Shown in pieces: positions 1 to 7,997 of a stretch of 51,140 bases of DNA. The translations under genes were made by a program, and so were the position numbers. Position 1 is the stretch's first letter, and each line of letters starts with the position of its first letter. The DNA is from Candidatus Nomurabacteria bacterium (GTDB lineage: Bacteria; Patescibacteriota; Minisyncoccia; Phycocordibacterales; UBA9973). Below the pieces are notes generated by a model. The model did no database searches. It saw only the letters and a program-made list of their open reading frames with translations, and had not been told where the DNA came from. Where the stretch lies: the NCBI GenBank assembly GCA_943359485.1, contig CALRHR010000001.1:1-51140 (forward strand), written 5' to 3'.

Positions 1-104
1 AATTTTTTCTCTTTCTAAAATACTTAAATGCTTGTATTGCATACCTCTATTTTACTAGAAGTGTTGCACTTACTTGTTGAACTCTCTTTCTATACAGAAA
101 AAAA

Positions 105-1310
105 TTAAAATTTTGTTTGTGAAGCTAAATTTTTTACAGCGTTAAATAATACATTTTGCTCGCAAGCTTTTTGAAATACTGTAAAATAATTTACAGTTGC
201 TACTTGAAACAATAGCTTGCCTATAATATTATTAGTATTAATATATTCAGATTGATCCCTGGGTAGTAAATTGGGGATTTGTATTTCTTTTAAATTGGAA
301 CAATCTTGATTGACTGCATTAATTTGATTGATAAAATAGTCCGTATTATATTTTTTTGTTTCTATTTCACTGAATGCTTTATTTGGATTGTTTAATGCAT
401 AACTAAGAATCTCTTTTTCTTGTGGACTTATAGATGGATCATTTATTTGTTTATTTAAATAAGTTTTTATATCTAAGCTAATACTTTTGAGCGCAAGTAA
501 AGCATTATTGTATTCATATTTTAGGGCATTAACTAGGCCAATTTTATTATCTTTATACTGATCCAAGGAAGAATTGAAAACTTTTAGTGTGTCGGCTGAT
601 TTTACAAGTGGTAGTATCGTCTGGATAGCCTCAAGACTTCGGTCTTTCATTGTTGTTCCTACTATATAAAGTATTATTCCTCCTTGCGATTGCTGTATAT
701 TGTGCCCTAATTTTAAGCTTTTGAAAGCTATGGTGAGAGCTTCATCGGTTTTGCCTTGTTTGGCTAGGGTTATAGCTTTAATAAGATAAATATTGTTCAC
801 ATTTCGCCAGTTATTTATTGGATATAAAGGTGAGTCTAGAGTTATTAGTTTTGGATCACTATAATATGGAATCTGAAAGTAAGTTTGTTGCACAGCTTTA
901 TCAAATTTATCCAAAGCCGTCTTGTTCGCATTGATTATTTTTATTGCGTTGTTTTCATCAAAACTTTTTCCTTCAACATAGTCCAACTGACTAGCTTTGG
1001 TTATTGTATCTTTTATTTCATCTGATGTTATTGTGTTTAAAATAGAAAATGCATTTTGGGAATCCGGGACTTGTATTAAGGTAAGGTCGAGATTTAGTGC
1101 TGGAATTTCAGCTATTTTATTTGTTTGAGATTCAGTCAATGGTATTTGAGGAGCAACTTCTTGTTTTTCAGGATTTTTTATAAAAGTAAAATAAAACCAA
1201 CCAGCAAATGCTAATGTAATAACTATAATTCCGGCAATGACTATTTTCCAAGTGTTGTAATGATGTTCGGGAGTGGGAGGTATATAATTTTGATTATTAT
1301 TTGCTTCCAT
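105..1310 (-). CDS. Membrane-anchored protein of unknown function
   Basis: A 401-residue protein that I do not recognise. An N-terminal hydrophobic segment at about residues 22-44 follows a short polar stretch, so it is probably a single-pass membrane protein with a large soluble domain outside. The soluble part is mostly helical; around residues 170-270 the pattern (ALTIAFKSLKLG and following helices) suggests helical repeats of TPR type, but this is weak. It is transcribed away from the PAP2 gene. On its coding strand a TATAAT-like box lies about 15-20 nt before the ATG. No catalytic motif is visible. Confidence 0.75.
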   Translation of the reverse strand: MEANNNQNYIPPTPEHHYNTWKIVIAGIIVITLAFAGWFYFTFIKNPEKQEVAPQIPLTESQTNKIAEIPALNLDLTLIQVPDSQNAFSILNTITSDEIKDTITKASQLDYVEGKSFDENNAIKIINANKTALDKFDKAVQQTYFQIPYYSDPKLITLDSPLYPINNWRNVNNIYLIKAITLAKQGKTDEALTIAFKSLKLGHNIQQSQGGIILYIVGTTMKDRSLEAIQTILPLVKSADTLKVFNSSLDQYKDNKIGLVNALKYEYNNALLALKSISLDIKTYLNKQINDPSISPQEKEILSYALNNPNKAFSEIETKKYNTDYFINQINAVNQDCSNLKEIQIPNLLPRDQSEYINTNNIIGKLLFQVATVNYFTVFQKACEQNVLFNAVKNLASQTKF

Positions 1311-1383
1311 GTTAGTTTATTGTTATTATAAATATATTAATTTTACCATAAAGTATGACTACTGGTCAAGGTAATTATACCAG

Positions 1384-1908
1384 ATGAACAACGATATTTT
1401 CTTATTTTTTTATAATTTAGCGCACCAGTCGGTTTTTGTAGACGGGCTGATCGTGTTTTTTGCTGTTTATTTTCCGTATGCCGTTATTCTAATTGCAGGA
1501 GTATTTATCTTGATGCATCATGAAGTTTTGAAAATGGAAAATCCTTACCGATTTTTTTTGCAAAAGAAAAAAGAAGTGTCAAGTGCTTTTCTTACCGGAA
1601 TCTTGGCGTGGATTTTGGCTTTCGTGCTGAAATTTTTATTTCAGATGCCGAGACCTTTTGATCTATTTTCTCAAGTTCAATCACTTATCCCAGAGTCCGG
1701 ATACGCTTTCCCCTCCGGACATGCTACTTTTTTTGCATCCCTAGCTCTTTCTATTTTCTTTTTTCACAAAAAAGTCGGTTATATTTTTATGCTTTTTGCT
1801 TTAGTCATCGGTTTGGCTCGGATTACAGCTGGTGTGCATTTTCCTGTTGATATTTTAAGTGGTTTTGTACTCGGGAACTTGGTTGCTTATTTGGTAAGAA
1901 ATGTGTAA
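1384..1908 (+). CDS. PAP2-family phosphatase (undecaprenyl-diphosphatase-like)
   Basis: 174 residues with five or six hydrophobic segments and the three PAP2 phosphatase signatures in order: K-x6-RP (KFLFQMPRP, about residue 92), PSGH (about 110) and the R-x5-H-x3-D motif (RITAGVHFPVD, about 145). The family removes phosphate from lipid pyrophosphates at the membrane; in bacteria with peptidoglycan the usual substrate is undecaprenyl diphosphate, which would recycle the cell-wall lipid carrier. That substrate is inferred. A TATAC-containing -10-like box ends a few bases before the ATG. It lies 15 nt ahead of secD and may share its transcript. Confidence 0.88.
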   Translation: MNNDIFLFFYNLAHQSVFVDGLIVFFAVYFPYAVILIAGVFILMHHEVLKMENPYRFFLQKKKEVSSAFLTGILAWILAFVLKFLFQMPRPFDLFSQVQSLIPESGYAFPSGHATFFASLALSIFFFHKKVGYIFMLFALVIGLARITAGVHFPVDILSGFVLGNLVAYLVRNV

Positions 1909-1923
1909 TATAGCTATGTATTT

Positions 1924-3294
1924 ATGAAGAAGAACATAATTTTATCGATAATAATACTCATTTTGGGTTCAGGTGTGGCTTTTTTTGTTTATAAATCTGA
2001 ACCGAAATTGAATAAAAATTTCGAGACGCAAAACGCGTTTTTTAAGAAATTTAGATTTCGTTTGGGGCTCGATCTCTCTGGTGGGAGCCATTTGACATAC
2101 AAAGCTGACACCGCTTTGGTTCCAACTGAGAAGATAGATGATTCAATGTCCGCACTCCGTGATGTGATTGAGCGTCGGGTAAATCTTTTTGGTGTTTCTG
2201 AGCCAGTCGTACAAGTGCAACATGGTGGACTAGTGGGTGGGCAAGGTGAACAATTGATTGTAGACCTTCCTGGGGTGACTGATGTTAAAAAAGCAGTAGA
2301 AATGATTGGATTGACTCCACTCTTGGAATTTAAAATTGAAAAATCAAAAGATGAACCAATAACCATCAGGCCGGGAAAGGACGGAAAGATAGATATTGGG
2401 CAGATAAGTTTAGACCAGCAATTTATCCCTACCGAACTCACCGGTAGGTATTTGAAAAAAGCGACTTTGGAGTTTAATCCGACTACTCGCGAGCCGAGCA
2501 TATCTTTGCAGTTTGATGAAACTGGCACAAAACTTTTTGCAGAGATTACAAAAAACAACATCGGCAAACAGGTTGCTATATATCTCGATGGCGCACCTAT
2601 TTCTGCTCCAGTGGTGCGTGAAGAAATTCCAAATGGCCAAGCTATTATCTCCGGAAGTTTTAGTCCACAGGAAGCCAAAACTCTGGTGGGTCGCTTGAAT
2701 TCTGGAGCTTTACCGGTGCCGATAACACTAATTTCTACACAAACCATAGGTGCATCTCTCGGTGACAAGGCAGTCAATGCTGGAGTCAAGGCCGCAGTTC
2801 TGGGGTTCTTGCTTGTAGCATTTTTTCTAATTCTTTGGTATCGCTTACCGGGATTTATTGCAACCATTTCGCTTTGTATTTTCATTGTGATAATTCTTTC
2901 ATTATTTAAACTTTTACCGGTGACGCTGACGGCTGCTGGTATTGCTGGATTTATTATTTCAATAGGGATAGCCGTAGATGCTAATGTGCTTATTTTTGAG
3001 CGAGTAAAAGAGGAGTTAAAAGCGGGTCACACTGTGGCGGATGCTGTTTCGCATGGTTTTTCTCGTGCATGGTTGGCTATTCACGATTCTAATATTTCTA
3101 ACCTTATCACAGCCCTGATTCTTTTTTGGTTTGGAACTTCTTTGATTAAAGGTTTCGCACTTACCCTCGGCATGGGAGTTATCGTATCGATGTTTTCTGC
3201 TATCATCGTCACACGGATTTTTCTTTCAGCATTGCGATTTATTGGTGAGGGCAAGGTCGCAAGATTTTTATTCAGTTCAGGAATTAGTAAATAA
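1924..3294 (+). CDS. secD: Protein translocase subunit SecD
   Basis: 456 residues, the single-domain SecD form separate from SecF. One N-terminal membrane helix (about 4-22) is followed by the extracytoplasmic P1 region, starting with the conserved GLDLSGGSHL (about 48), and five C-terminal membrane helices from about 285. The RND-type motif with VDANVLIFERVKEE (about 350) is present. SecDF uses the proton gradient to pull secreted proteins through SecYEG. The start has the TTTATG context common in this window. A hairpin separates it from secF. E. coli SecD is longer (about 615 aa), so the periplasmic region here is compact. Confidence 0.97.
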   Translation: MKKNIILSIIILILGSGVAFFVYKSEPKLNKNFETQNAFFKKFRFRLGLDLSGGSHLTYKADTALVPTEKIDDSMSALRDVIERRVNLFGVSEPVVQVQHGGLVGGQGEQLIVDLPGVTDVKKAVEMIGLTPLLEFKIEKSKDEPITIRPGKDGKIDIGQISLDQQFIPTELTGRYLKKATLEFNPTTREPSISLQFDETGTKLFAEITKNNIGKQVAIYLDGAPISAPVVREEIPNGQAIISGSFSPQEAKTLVGRLNSGALPVPITLISTQTIGASLGDKAVNAGVKAAVLGFLLVAFFLILWYRLPGFIATISLCIFIVIILSLFKLLPVTLTAAGIAGFIISIGIAVDANVLIFERVKEELKAGHTVADAVSHGFSRAWLAIHDSNISNLITALILFWFGTSLIKGFALTLGMGVIVSMFSAIIVTRIFLSALRFIGEGKVARFLFSSGISK

Positions 3295-3300
3295 TAAAAT

Positions 3301-3325
3301 GTCGCGTCGAAAGGACTTACGCGAC
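3301..3325 (+). promoter_or_regulatory. Hairpin between secD and secF
   Basis: GTCGCGT at 3301-3307 pairs with ACGCGAC at 3319-3325 around an 11-nt loop. It has no T-tract, so it looks like a processing or stability element, not a terminator. The GTCGCGT/ACGCGAC arms recur in the hairpin at 7951-7980. Confidence 0.45.
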
Positions 3326-3341
3326 TGATTTGTAAAATCAC

Positions 3342-4301
3342 ATGTTTATCATAAAATACAAAAAAATATTCGTCAGCGTATCGATCGTCTTGGTTTTGTT
3401 GTCCATTGTTGCATTGTTTATTTTTGGTATAGATCTTGGAATTGATTTCAAAGGTGGCGCGCTCACTGAAGTTGTTTATACGAGAGAACGCCCAGCTCAG
3501 GACAGTCTTCAAGAACATTTATTCAACAATATAGAACAGGATTTTAGTTTGGTACAGAACGGCTTAGGCCCTATTCTTCTTCAGCCGACAGGAGATTTGG
3601 GTTATATAGTTAAAACTCGAGCTTTGACTGATACAGAACATCTTCAATTATTAAACGCACTTTCTGATATATCAGTTGCAGGAGAGGAGGAAAATAAATA
3701 TCCGCTCGAAGAAAAAAGTTTCAATTCCATTGGGCCATCTGTCGGTCGCGAGCTTACTCGCAAAGCGATAGTAGCTATTATTCTAGTATCACTCGCTATC
3801 ATTTGTTTTATTGCTTTTGCTTTCCGAAAAGTTTCCAAGCCGGTTTCGTCTTGGCGTTATGGATTTATCGCCATCGTTACATTACTGCATGATGTGCTTA
3901 TTCCTGTTGGAATTTTTTCCACCTTGGCACATTTCTACGGAATAGAAATAGATACGCTGTTTGTGGTAGCGGTGCTTACCATTCTCGGGCTTTCAGTTTC
4001 CGATACTATTGTTATTTTTGATAGAATTCGAGAAAATTTAAAAGCACACGCTAGCGCAAAAACTTTTAATTTTAGTGACATCGTTGGGCAGAGTATAGAC
4101 CAATCCTATGTGCGTTCCATATCTACTTCATTAACAGTTATTTTAGTGCTTTTAGCCCTTGTCTTCTTTGGCCCAGTGTCCACAAAATACTTTGCACTCA
4201 TGCTCACTGCTGGAATGTTCTTCGGTACATATTCATCGATTTTCTTGGCTTCTCCGTTGTTGGTACTAGTAGAAGAATGGCAGAAAAAGAAGAATGGATA
4301 A
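3342..4301 (+). CDS. secF: Protein translocase subunit SecF
   Basis: 319 residues, normal SecF length. It has an N-terminal membrane helix, the IDFKGG motif (about 33), an extracytoplasmic domain and five membrane helices, with the conserved LSVSDTIVIFDRIREN (about 217) matching the SecD motif. It is the partner of the upstream SecD in the SecDF accessory complex of the Sec translocon. The gap to secD is 47 nt and contains a hairpin; the 3' end overlaps the next gene by 8 nt, so secD, secF and the Gmad2 gene are probably one operon. Confidence 0.97.
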   Translation: MFIIKYKKIFVSVSIVLVLLSIVALFIFGIDLGIDFKGGALTEVVYTRERPAQDSLQEHLFNNIEQDFSLVQNGLGPILLQPTGDLGYIVKTRALTDTEHLQLLNALSDISVAGEEENKYPLEEKSFNSIGPSVGRELTRKAIVAIILVSLAIICFIAFAFRKVSKPVSSWRYGFIAIVTLLHDVLIPVGIFSTLAHFYGIEIDTLFVVAVLTILGLSVSDTIVIFDRIRENLKAHASAKTFNFSDIVGQSIDQSYVRSISTSLTVILVLLALVFFGPVSTKYFALMLTAGMFFGTYSSIFLASPLLVLVEEWQKKKNG

Positions 4302-4800
4302 ATTTTACGGTTCAAAATTAAATACAGTATTACTTTTGATTCTTATTGTGTTGATGGTTTTTGCTTTAAAAATAATGTTGCAAGATAAGGAGATATATTT
4401 CCCTCAGTTGAAAAAAAATACTCCAGTGGTGGATAAAAGTTTACCGAAATTAGATATAAAAGATGGTATAGAGGGCCGGAAAGATGATTTAATATCATTT
4501 ACTATTTTACCCTACACAAAAGTGCATGGAATACTTTCTTATCGAGGGGTTATCAAAGGCGGGTATTTCTTTGAGGGAAATATCTTGATAAATGTTTTTG
4601 ATAAAAATAAAAAGGTGATATTTAGTAGTAATGCTGTTGCGAAAGGGGAATGGATGACGGCTGAGCCAGTATCTTTTGAGGGGAATATTGATTTTACTTT
4701 ACTTCCAAAAGGCCCTGCCTACATCGAAATTCATAATGACAACGCTTCTGGACTTCCAGAAAACGACAAGTCTATACTAATTCCGATTGTGATAGAATAA
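4294..4800 (+). CDS. Gmad2-type immunoglobulin-like exported protein
   Basis: 168 residues: an N-terminal membrane helix or signal anchor (about 8-27), a short linker, then a beta-rich domain from about 75 to the end. The C-terminal part (GYFFEGNILINVFDKNKK followed by VAKGEWMT, FEGNIDF and PIVIE) fits the Gmad2 immunoglobulin-like domain, a surface or adhesion-type fold first noted in spore germination proteins. It overlaps secF by 8 nt. Its role is unknown; the position suggests an envelope protein whose expression is tied to SecDF. Confidence 0.7.
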   Translation: MDKFYGSKLNTVLLLILIVLMVFALKIMLQDKEIYFPQLKKNTPVVDKSLPKLDIKDGIEGRKDDLISFTILPYTKVHGILSYRGVIKGGYFFEGNILINVFDKNKKVIFSSNAVAKGEWMTAEPVSFEGNIDFTLLPKGPAYIEIHNDNASGLPENDKSILIPIVIE

Positions 4801-4840
4801 TCTATAGAAAATTTAAGCTTTATTTTTCTCATGATTTTGT

Positions 4841-4846
4841 TATACT
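4841..4846 (+). promoter_or_regulatory. -10 box for gatC, leaderless geometry
   Basis: TATACT ends 6 nt before the gatC ATG at 4853, so transcription should begin at or next to the start codon. Confidence 0.55.
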
Positions 4847-4852
4847 CTCTAC

Positions 4853-5149
4853 ATGAGTCTAAGTATCAAGGATGTTGAAAATTTAGCAGAACTAGCAAAA
4901 CTTGAATTGACACAAGAGGAAAAGGAGTCTCTGCTTCACGATATGGATAGTATTTTGGGTTATGTGAAGCAGATTGAGCGTCCCAGTGCCGAGGTTGACG
5001 GAAGTATTGAACTTTCCAGCGAAGCGCCCCGTATTTACAATGTTTGGCGCGAAGACATTCTAGAGCCTCGTGAATTTTCCAAAGAGCTTATCGTGGAGCA
5101 ATTTCCAGATTCGCAGGATGGATTTTTGAAAGTGAAAAAGATCTTATAA
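4853..5149 (+). CDS. gatC: Asp/Glu-tRNA amidotransferase subunit GatC
   Basis: 98 residues, the usual GatC size. The N-terminal ENLAELAKLELTQEE and the later DILEPREFSKE-type tail are characteristic. GatC wraps around GatA and stabilises the GatCAB complex, which converts Glu-tRNA(Gln) and, in many bacteria, Asp-tRNA(Asn) to the amidated forms. gatA follows 42 nt downstream; gatB is not in this window. A tRNA-Gln gene is present at 44.2 kb. Confidence 0.95.
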   Translation: MSLSIKDVENLAELAKLELTQEEKESLLHDMDSILGYVKQIERPSAEVDGSIELSSEAPRIYNVWREDILEPREFSKELIVEQFPDSQDGFLKVKKIL

Positions 5150-5155
5150 TAAAAA

Positions 5156-5187
5156 TTAGGCATTAGGCATTATGCTCTAGGCATTAG
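5156..5187 (+). repeat. Heptameric repeat array upstream of gatA
   Basis: The gatC-gatA spacer is built from 7-bp units: AGGCATT, AGGCATT, ATGCTCT, AGGCATT. The period and the AGG start match the arrays around ftsE and ftsX at 35.1-36.9 kb. Confidence 0.65.
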
Positions 5188-5191
5188 TAAA

Positions 5192-6631
5192 ATGAAAATA
5201 AATTTAAAAGAACTAACAATCCAAAAAGCAAGAAAGGCTCTAGACGGGAAAGTTTTTTCGGCAGTAGAATTAGTGCAAACTTATCTCGATGAAATAAAAA
5301 ATAAAAATAAAGAACTAAACGCGTATTTGGAAGTTTTTGATGATGTGCTAGAGCAAGCTCGCGTCGCTGACGAAAAGATTGCAAAGGGGGAGACGCATCC
5401 GCTCTTGGGAATTCCACTTGCGATTAAAGATAATATACTTATTGAAGGCAAGAAAGTAAGTTCAGCTTCAAATATTCTGGGAACATATGTTGCTTCTTAT
5501 GATGCCACAGTAATATCTAAATTAAAAAAGGCTGGTGCAGTTTTTTTAGGTAGAACAAATATGGATGACTCCGCAATGGGTGGTTCAACCGAGAATTCAG
5601 CTTATGGGGTCACAAAGAATCCACATGATATTTCACGGGTAGCGGGAGGGTCTTCTGGTGGATCTATCGCTGCGGTAGCGGCTAATCTTGCTCTTGGAGC
5701 TCTTGGCTCTGACACTGGAGGGTCTGTACGAGAACCAGCAGCTTTTTGTGGAATAGTTGGTATGAAGCCGACATATGGAAGAGTTTCTCGTCATGGTCTT
5801 ATGGCTTTAGGTTCTTCTCTTGATTGTATTGGTCCTGTTGCTAAGAATGTTGAGGACACGAATATTATTTATCAGGCAATTCACGGAGCAGATGTTTTAG
5901 ATAGTACAACTATTACAGATACTACTTATGAAAAATCATCTTCTAAAAAAGAATTAACTATCGGTGTACCATGGGACTTGGTTAATGGAGATGGTGTAGA
6001 CAAAGATGTGAAAGAGAATTTCAAACAATCTACTGAAAAATTTAAATCACTTGGTTTTGAGATTAAAGATATTTCCTTAAAAAATCTTGATATGGCGTTA
6101 GCGGTTTATTATATTATTATGCCAGCCGAAGCTTCTACAAATCTTTCGCGTATTGATGGTATGCGTTATGGTTATAGTGCTAAAGGGGATAATCTATGGG
6201 AAGTTTATAAAAAAAGTCGAGGGAAGGGATTTGGCAAAGAAGTTCGTCGCAGAATTTTAATTGGCACTTATGTTCTTTCGGCTGGATATTATGATGCGTA
6301 TTATGGCAAGGCTCAGATGATTCGAGCGATGCTGAAAAAGGAATTTACAAGCGCTTTCAAGGATGTAGATATTATTTCTACACCGACGGCGCCGTTTGTA
6401 GCTTGGAAGATAGGTGAAAAAAGTGATCCACTCTCTATGTATTTGGCAGATATCTTTACTATTACGGCAAATATTGTGGGTGTGCCGGCTATTTCTGTAC
6501 CTTCAGGCTTTAGTGAGATAGAAGGTAAAAAATTACCACTCGGTATCCAGTTTATGGCCCCTCATGGCAGAGAGGATCTGCTTTTCGACATTGGCAAAGA
6601 ATTTGAATCGCTAGAAACAGAAAATTTGTGA
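5192..6631 (+). CDS. gatA: Asp/Glu-tRNA amidotransferase subunit GatA
   Basis: 479 residues, full length for GatA. It carries the amidase signature with the catalytic Lys in IKDNI (about 77), GGSSGGS (about 150) and GSDTGGSVREPAAFCG (about 172), giving the Ser-cis-Ser-Lys triad. GatA hydrolyses glutamine and passes ammonia to GatB for tRNA-dependent amidation. It is in an operon with gatC; a short heptamer repeat lies in the spacer. The gene ends in TGA, which supports normal stop usage of UGA here. Confidence 0.97.
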   Translation: MKINLKELTIQKARKALDGKVFSAVELVQTYLDEIKNKNKELNAYLEVFDDVLEQARVADEKIAKGETHPLLGIPLAIKDNILIEGKKVSSASNILGTYVASYDATVISKLKKAGAVFLGRTNMDDSAMGGSTENSAYGVTKNPHDISRVAGGSSGGSIAAVAANLALGALGSDTGGSVREPAAFCGIVGMKPTYGRVSRHGLMALGSSLDCIGPVAKNVEDTNIIYQAIHGADVLDSTTITDTTYEKSSSKKELTIGVPWDLVNGDGVDKDVKENFKQSTEKFKSLGFEIKDISLKNLDMALAVYYIIMPAEASTNLSRIDGMRYGYSAKGDNLWEVYKKSRGKGFGKEVRRRILIGTYVLSAGYYDAYYGKAQMIRAMLKKEFTSAFKDVDIISTPTAPFVAWKIGEKSDPLSMYLADIFTITANIVGVPAISVPSGFSEIEGKKLPLGIQFMAPHGREDLLFDIGKEFESLETENL

Positions 6632-6643
6632 TAGAATATTTCT

Positions 6644-7270
6644 ATGGATCAAAACAACATTTTAGGGGATTCGGTTCTTAATTCAAAGTATTTTAATCCT
6701 GACTACTTATTCGACAAGGGGGTTACATTTTTTAAAAGTCTCTCGAATGTCACTACTCCTACGAGTATTTTACCTTTATATAATACTATTCTTATCTTTC
6801 TGGCGATATTTTTTATCGTAATTATTTTTTATTGTGTCATAAGAATGTTTGAAATCAGAAAAAAGGAGCATCATTACCTAGAGCAGGAGATTGCTGAATA
6901 TGCACATAAACAGAAAGAAAAAGAAAGAAAGGCGCAACAGAATGAAGAGATTTCTAAAAATCCGAGATGGATTAAAACTTTGAACTATCTTTTTTCGGAG
7001 CACGAAAGTGATTGGAAACTCGCGGTGATAGAAGCCGACAGTATGCTGGAAGATTTGTTGGCTCAGCTTGGTTTTAAAGGAGAAACTTTGGGTGATAAAT
7101 TAAAATCTACAGATCAGATTAAATTTCGTAGTCTTACTCTGGCATGGGAAGTGCATACCATTAGAAACAGAATAGCCCATGAAGGCACATCCTTTTATCT
7201 AAGCCAGAAGGAAGCCAAAAGGGTTATAGCCGTTTATGAATCTATTTTCCGAGAGTATGGGTATATATAG
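6644..7270 (+). CDS. Membrane-tethered protein with HEPN-like motif
   Basis: 208 residues. A membrane helix at about 46-68 is followed by a charged coiled-coil-like stretch (about 72-110) and a helical C-terminal domain. That domain contains TIRNRIAHEG, an R-x4-H arrangement like the catalytic motif of HEPN domains, then a helix ending in ESIFREYGY. HEPN proteins include RNases and non-catalytic helical proteins; ribonuclease activity is inference. It lies 12 nt after gatA and probably shares its transcript. Confidence 0.7.
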   Translation: MDQNNILGDSVLNSKYFNPDYLFDKGVTFFKSLSNVTTPTSILPLYNTILIFLAIFFIVIIFYCVIRMFEIRKKEHHYLEQEIAEYAHKQKEKERKAQQNEEISKNPRWIKTLNYLFSEHESDWKLAVIEADSMLEDLLAQLGFKGETLGDKLKSTDQIKFRSLTLAWEVHTIRNRIAHEGTSFYLSQKEAKRVIAVYESIFREYGYI

Positions 7271-7335
7271 AAGAAAGTCTTGCCCTTCATATTCGTTCAA
7301 GGACTTCTTCTCTTTATTTATGCCGGCCGTAGGCA

Positions 7336-7399
7336 CTGATTTTCACTTCGTCATTTCATTCCTCAGTGCCTTCTTGCAATTATCTTATCAGTGCCGAAG
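7336..7399. repeat. Inverted repeats in the tRNA-fMet downstream spacer
   Basis: GGCACTGA near 7334-7341 is complementary to TCAGTGCC, which occurs twice further on (about 7362-7370 and 7387-7395). No gene is visible between 7271 and 7507; the stretch also holds a partial copy of the tRNA-fMet 3' end at 7425-7436. Confidence 0.4.
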
Positions 7400-7424
7400 G
7401 CCCTGATGACCGGAGGGAAGAAGG

Positions 7425-7436
7425 GTTGCGGGAGGC
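7425..7436 (-). repeat. Partial copy of tRNA-fMet 3' end
   Basis: The 12 bases GTTGCGGGAGGC here are identical to 7507-7518, the 3' acceptor end of the adjacent tRNA-fMet gene. The 70 bases between them also hold two diverged copies of a TAGTCGC...GCTCTTT sequence. Confidence 0.5.
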
Positions 7437-7507
7437 AAAACATAGTCGCGAGTACGCTCTTTGTTTATGCACTGCGCAAATTATAGTCGCACAAGTGCTC
7501 TTTAATG

Positions 7508-7578
7508 TTGCGGGAGGCCGAATCGAACGGCCGTCTTAAGGTTATGAGCCTTACGAGATGCCTCTTCTCTATCCCGCC
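7508..7578 (-). tRNA. tRNA-Met (CAT), probable initiator
   Basis: Read on the minus strand this folds as a 71-nt cloverleaf: acceptor GGCGGGA/TCCCGCA, D-stem GAGA/TCTC, anticodon stem TAAGG/CCTTA around CTCATAA (anticodon CAT), T-arm GGCCG-TTCGATT-CGGCC. The 1-72 position is a G-A mismatch, and an unpaired 1-72 is the hallmark of bacterial initiator tRNA. The usual three G-C pairs in the anticodon stem are not complete (only two). CCA is not encoded. Confidence 0.85.
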
Positions 7579-7657
7579 CATATATTCTATAGTAAAAATC
7601 GTTTTTTGGCAACAAAAAATTTGAAAAAGAAGTAAAATATGCTATTCTGAAAACTAT

Positions 7658-7730
7658 GTCGGCGTAGCTCAGTCGGTAGAGCGGAGGACTCATAAGCCTC
7701 AGGTCACAGGTTCGATCCCTGTCGCCGACA
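7658..7730 (+). tRNA. tRNA-Met (CAT), probable elongator
   Basis: 73-nt cloverleaf: acceptor GTCGGCG/CGCCGAC, D-stem GCTC/GAGC, anticodon loop CTCATAA (anticodon CAT), T-arm ACAGG-TTCGATC-CCTGT. The variable loop and T-arm resemble elongator tRNA-Met; a lysidine-modified tRNA-Ile2 with CAT cannot be excluded by eye. Position 31-39 is an A-G mismatch. Confidence 0.9.
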
Positions 7731-7764
7731 CCCAAAATGTACTTGGAAATAAGCTTGTTTTATG

Positions 7765-7770
7765 TATAAT
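7765..7770 (+). promoter_or_regulatory. -10 box for tRNA-Asp
   Basis: TATAAT lies 8 nt before the first base of the tRNA-Asp gene. Confidence 0.45.
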
Positions 7771-7778
7771 GTTTATAT

Positions 7779-7852
7779 GCGGTCGTAGCTCAACTGGTTA
7801 GAGCGCTTCCCTGTCACGGAAGAGGTTGCCGGTTCAAGTCCGGTCGATCGCG
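7779..7852 (+). tRNA. tRNA-Asp (GTC)
   Basis: 74-nt cloverleaf: acceptor GCGGTCG/CGATCGC, D-stem GCTC/GAGC, anticodon loop CTGTCAC (anticodon GTC), T-arm GCCGG-TTCAAGT-CCGGT, discriminator G. Its last 18 bases plus one are repeated exactly at 8286-8304, on the far side of the GIY-YIG gene. Confidence 0.95.
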
Positions 7853-7853
7853 C
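7835..7853 (+). repeat. Direct repeat, left copy (tRNA-Asp 3' end)
   Basis: CAAGTCCGGTCGATCGCGC, the T-loop, T-stem and acceptor 3' strand of tRNA-Asp. It is identical to 8286-8304. Confidence 0.9.
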
Positions 7854-7886
7854 CGCGTAAAAGGCCATAAGATGGCCTCACGCGGC
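7852..7886 (+). promoter_or_regulatory. Two-tier hairpin after tRNA-Asp
   Basis: GCCGCGT (7852-7858) pairs with ACGCGGC (7880-7886), and inside it GGCCAT pairs with ATGGCC. It begins on the tRNA discriminator base and has only a weak T-tract, so it may be a processing signal or part of the inserted segment. Confidence 0.5.
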
Positions 7887-7916
7887 TTTGCCATGAAGTG
7901 GTAAAGACGAGTGAAC

Positions 7917-7940
7917 AAAAAACACCTGATGGTGTTTTTT
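7917..7940 (+). terminator. Intrinsic terminator
   Basis: AAAAAACACC-TGAT-GGTGTTTTTT is a perfect stem with a T-tract, able to work on both strands. The 23 bases leading into it (7904-7926) recur with one mismatch at 10019-10041 before another terminator. Confidence 0.8.
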
Positions 7941-7950
7941 GTTTTATGCG

Positions 7951-7980
7951 TGTCGCGTAGAACTTGTTCTTTACGCGACA
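7951..7980 (+). repeat. Inverted repeat ahead of the GIY-YIG gene
   Basis: TGTCGCGTA (7951-7959) is complementary to TACGCGACA (7972-7980), with an inner GAAC/GTTC pairing. It ends 17 nt before the GIY-YIG start codon and shares arm sequence with the secD-secF hairpin. Confidence 0.6.
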
Positions 7981-7997
7981 AGTATTACAATTAGTTT

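Noticed and set aside
1989-2885. 298-codon minus-strand open frame inside secD
   Set aside because: It lies wholly antisense to a confident secD gene and shows Ser/Pro/Thr-rich shadow composition with no family resemblance.
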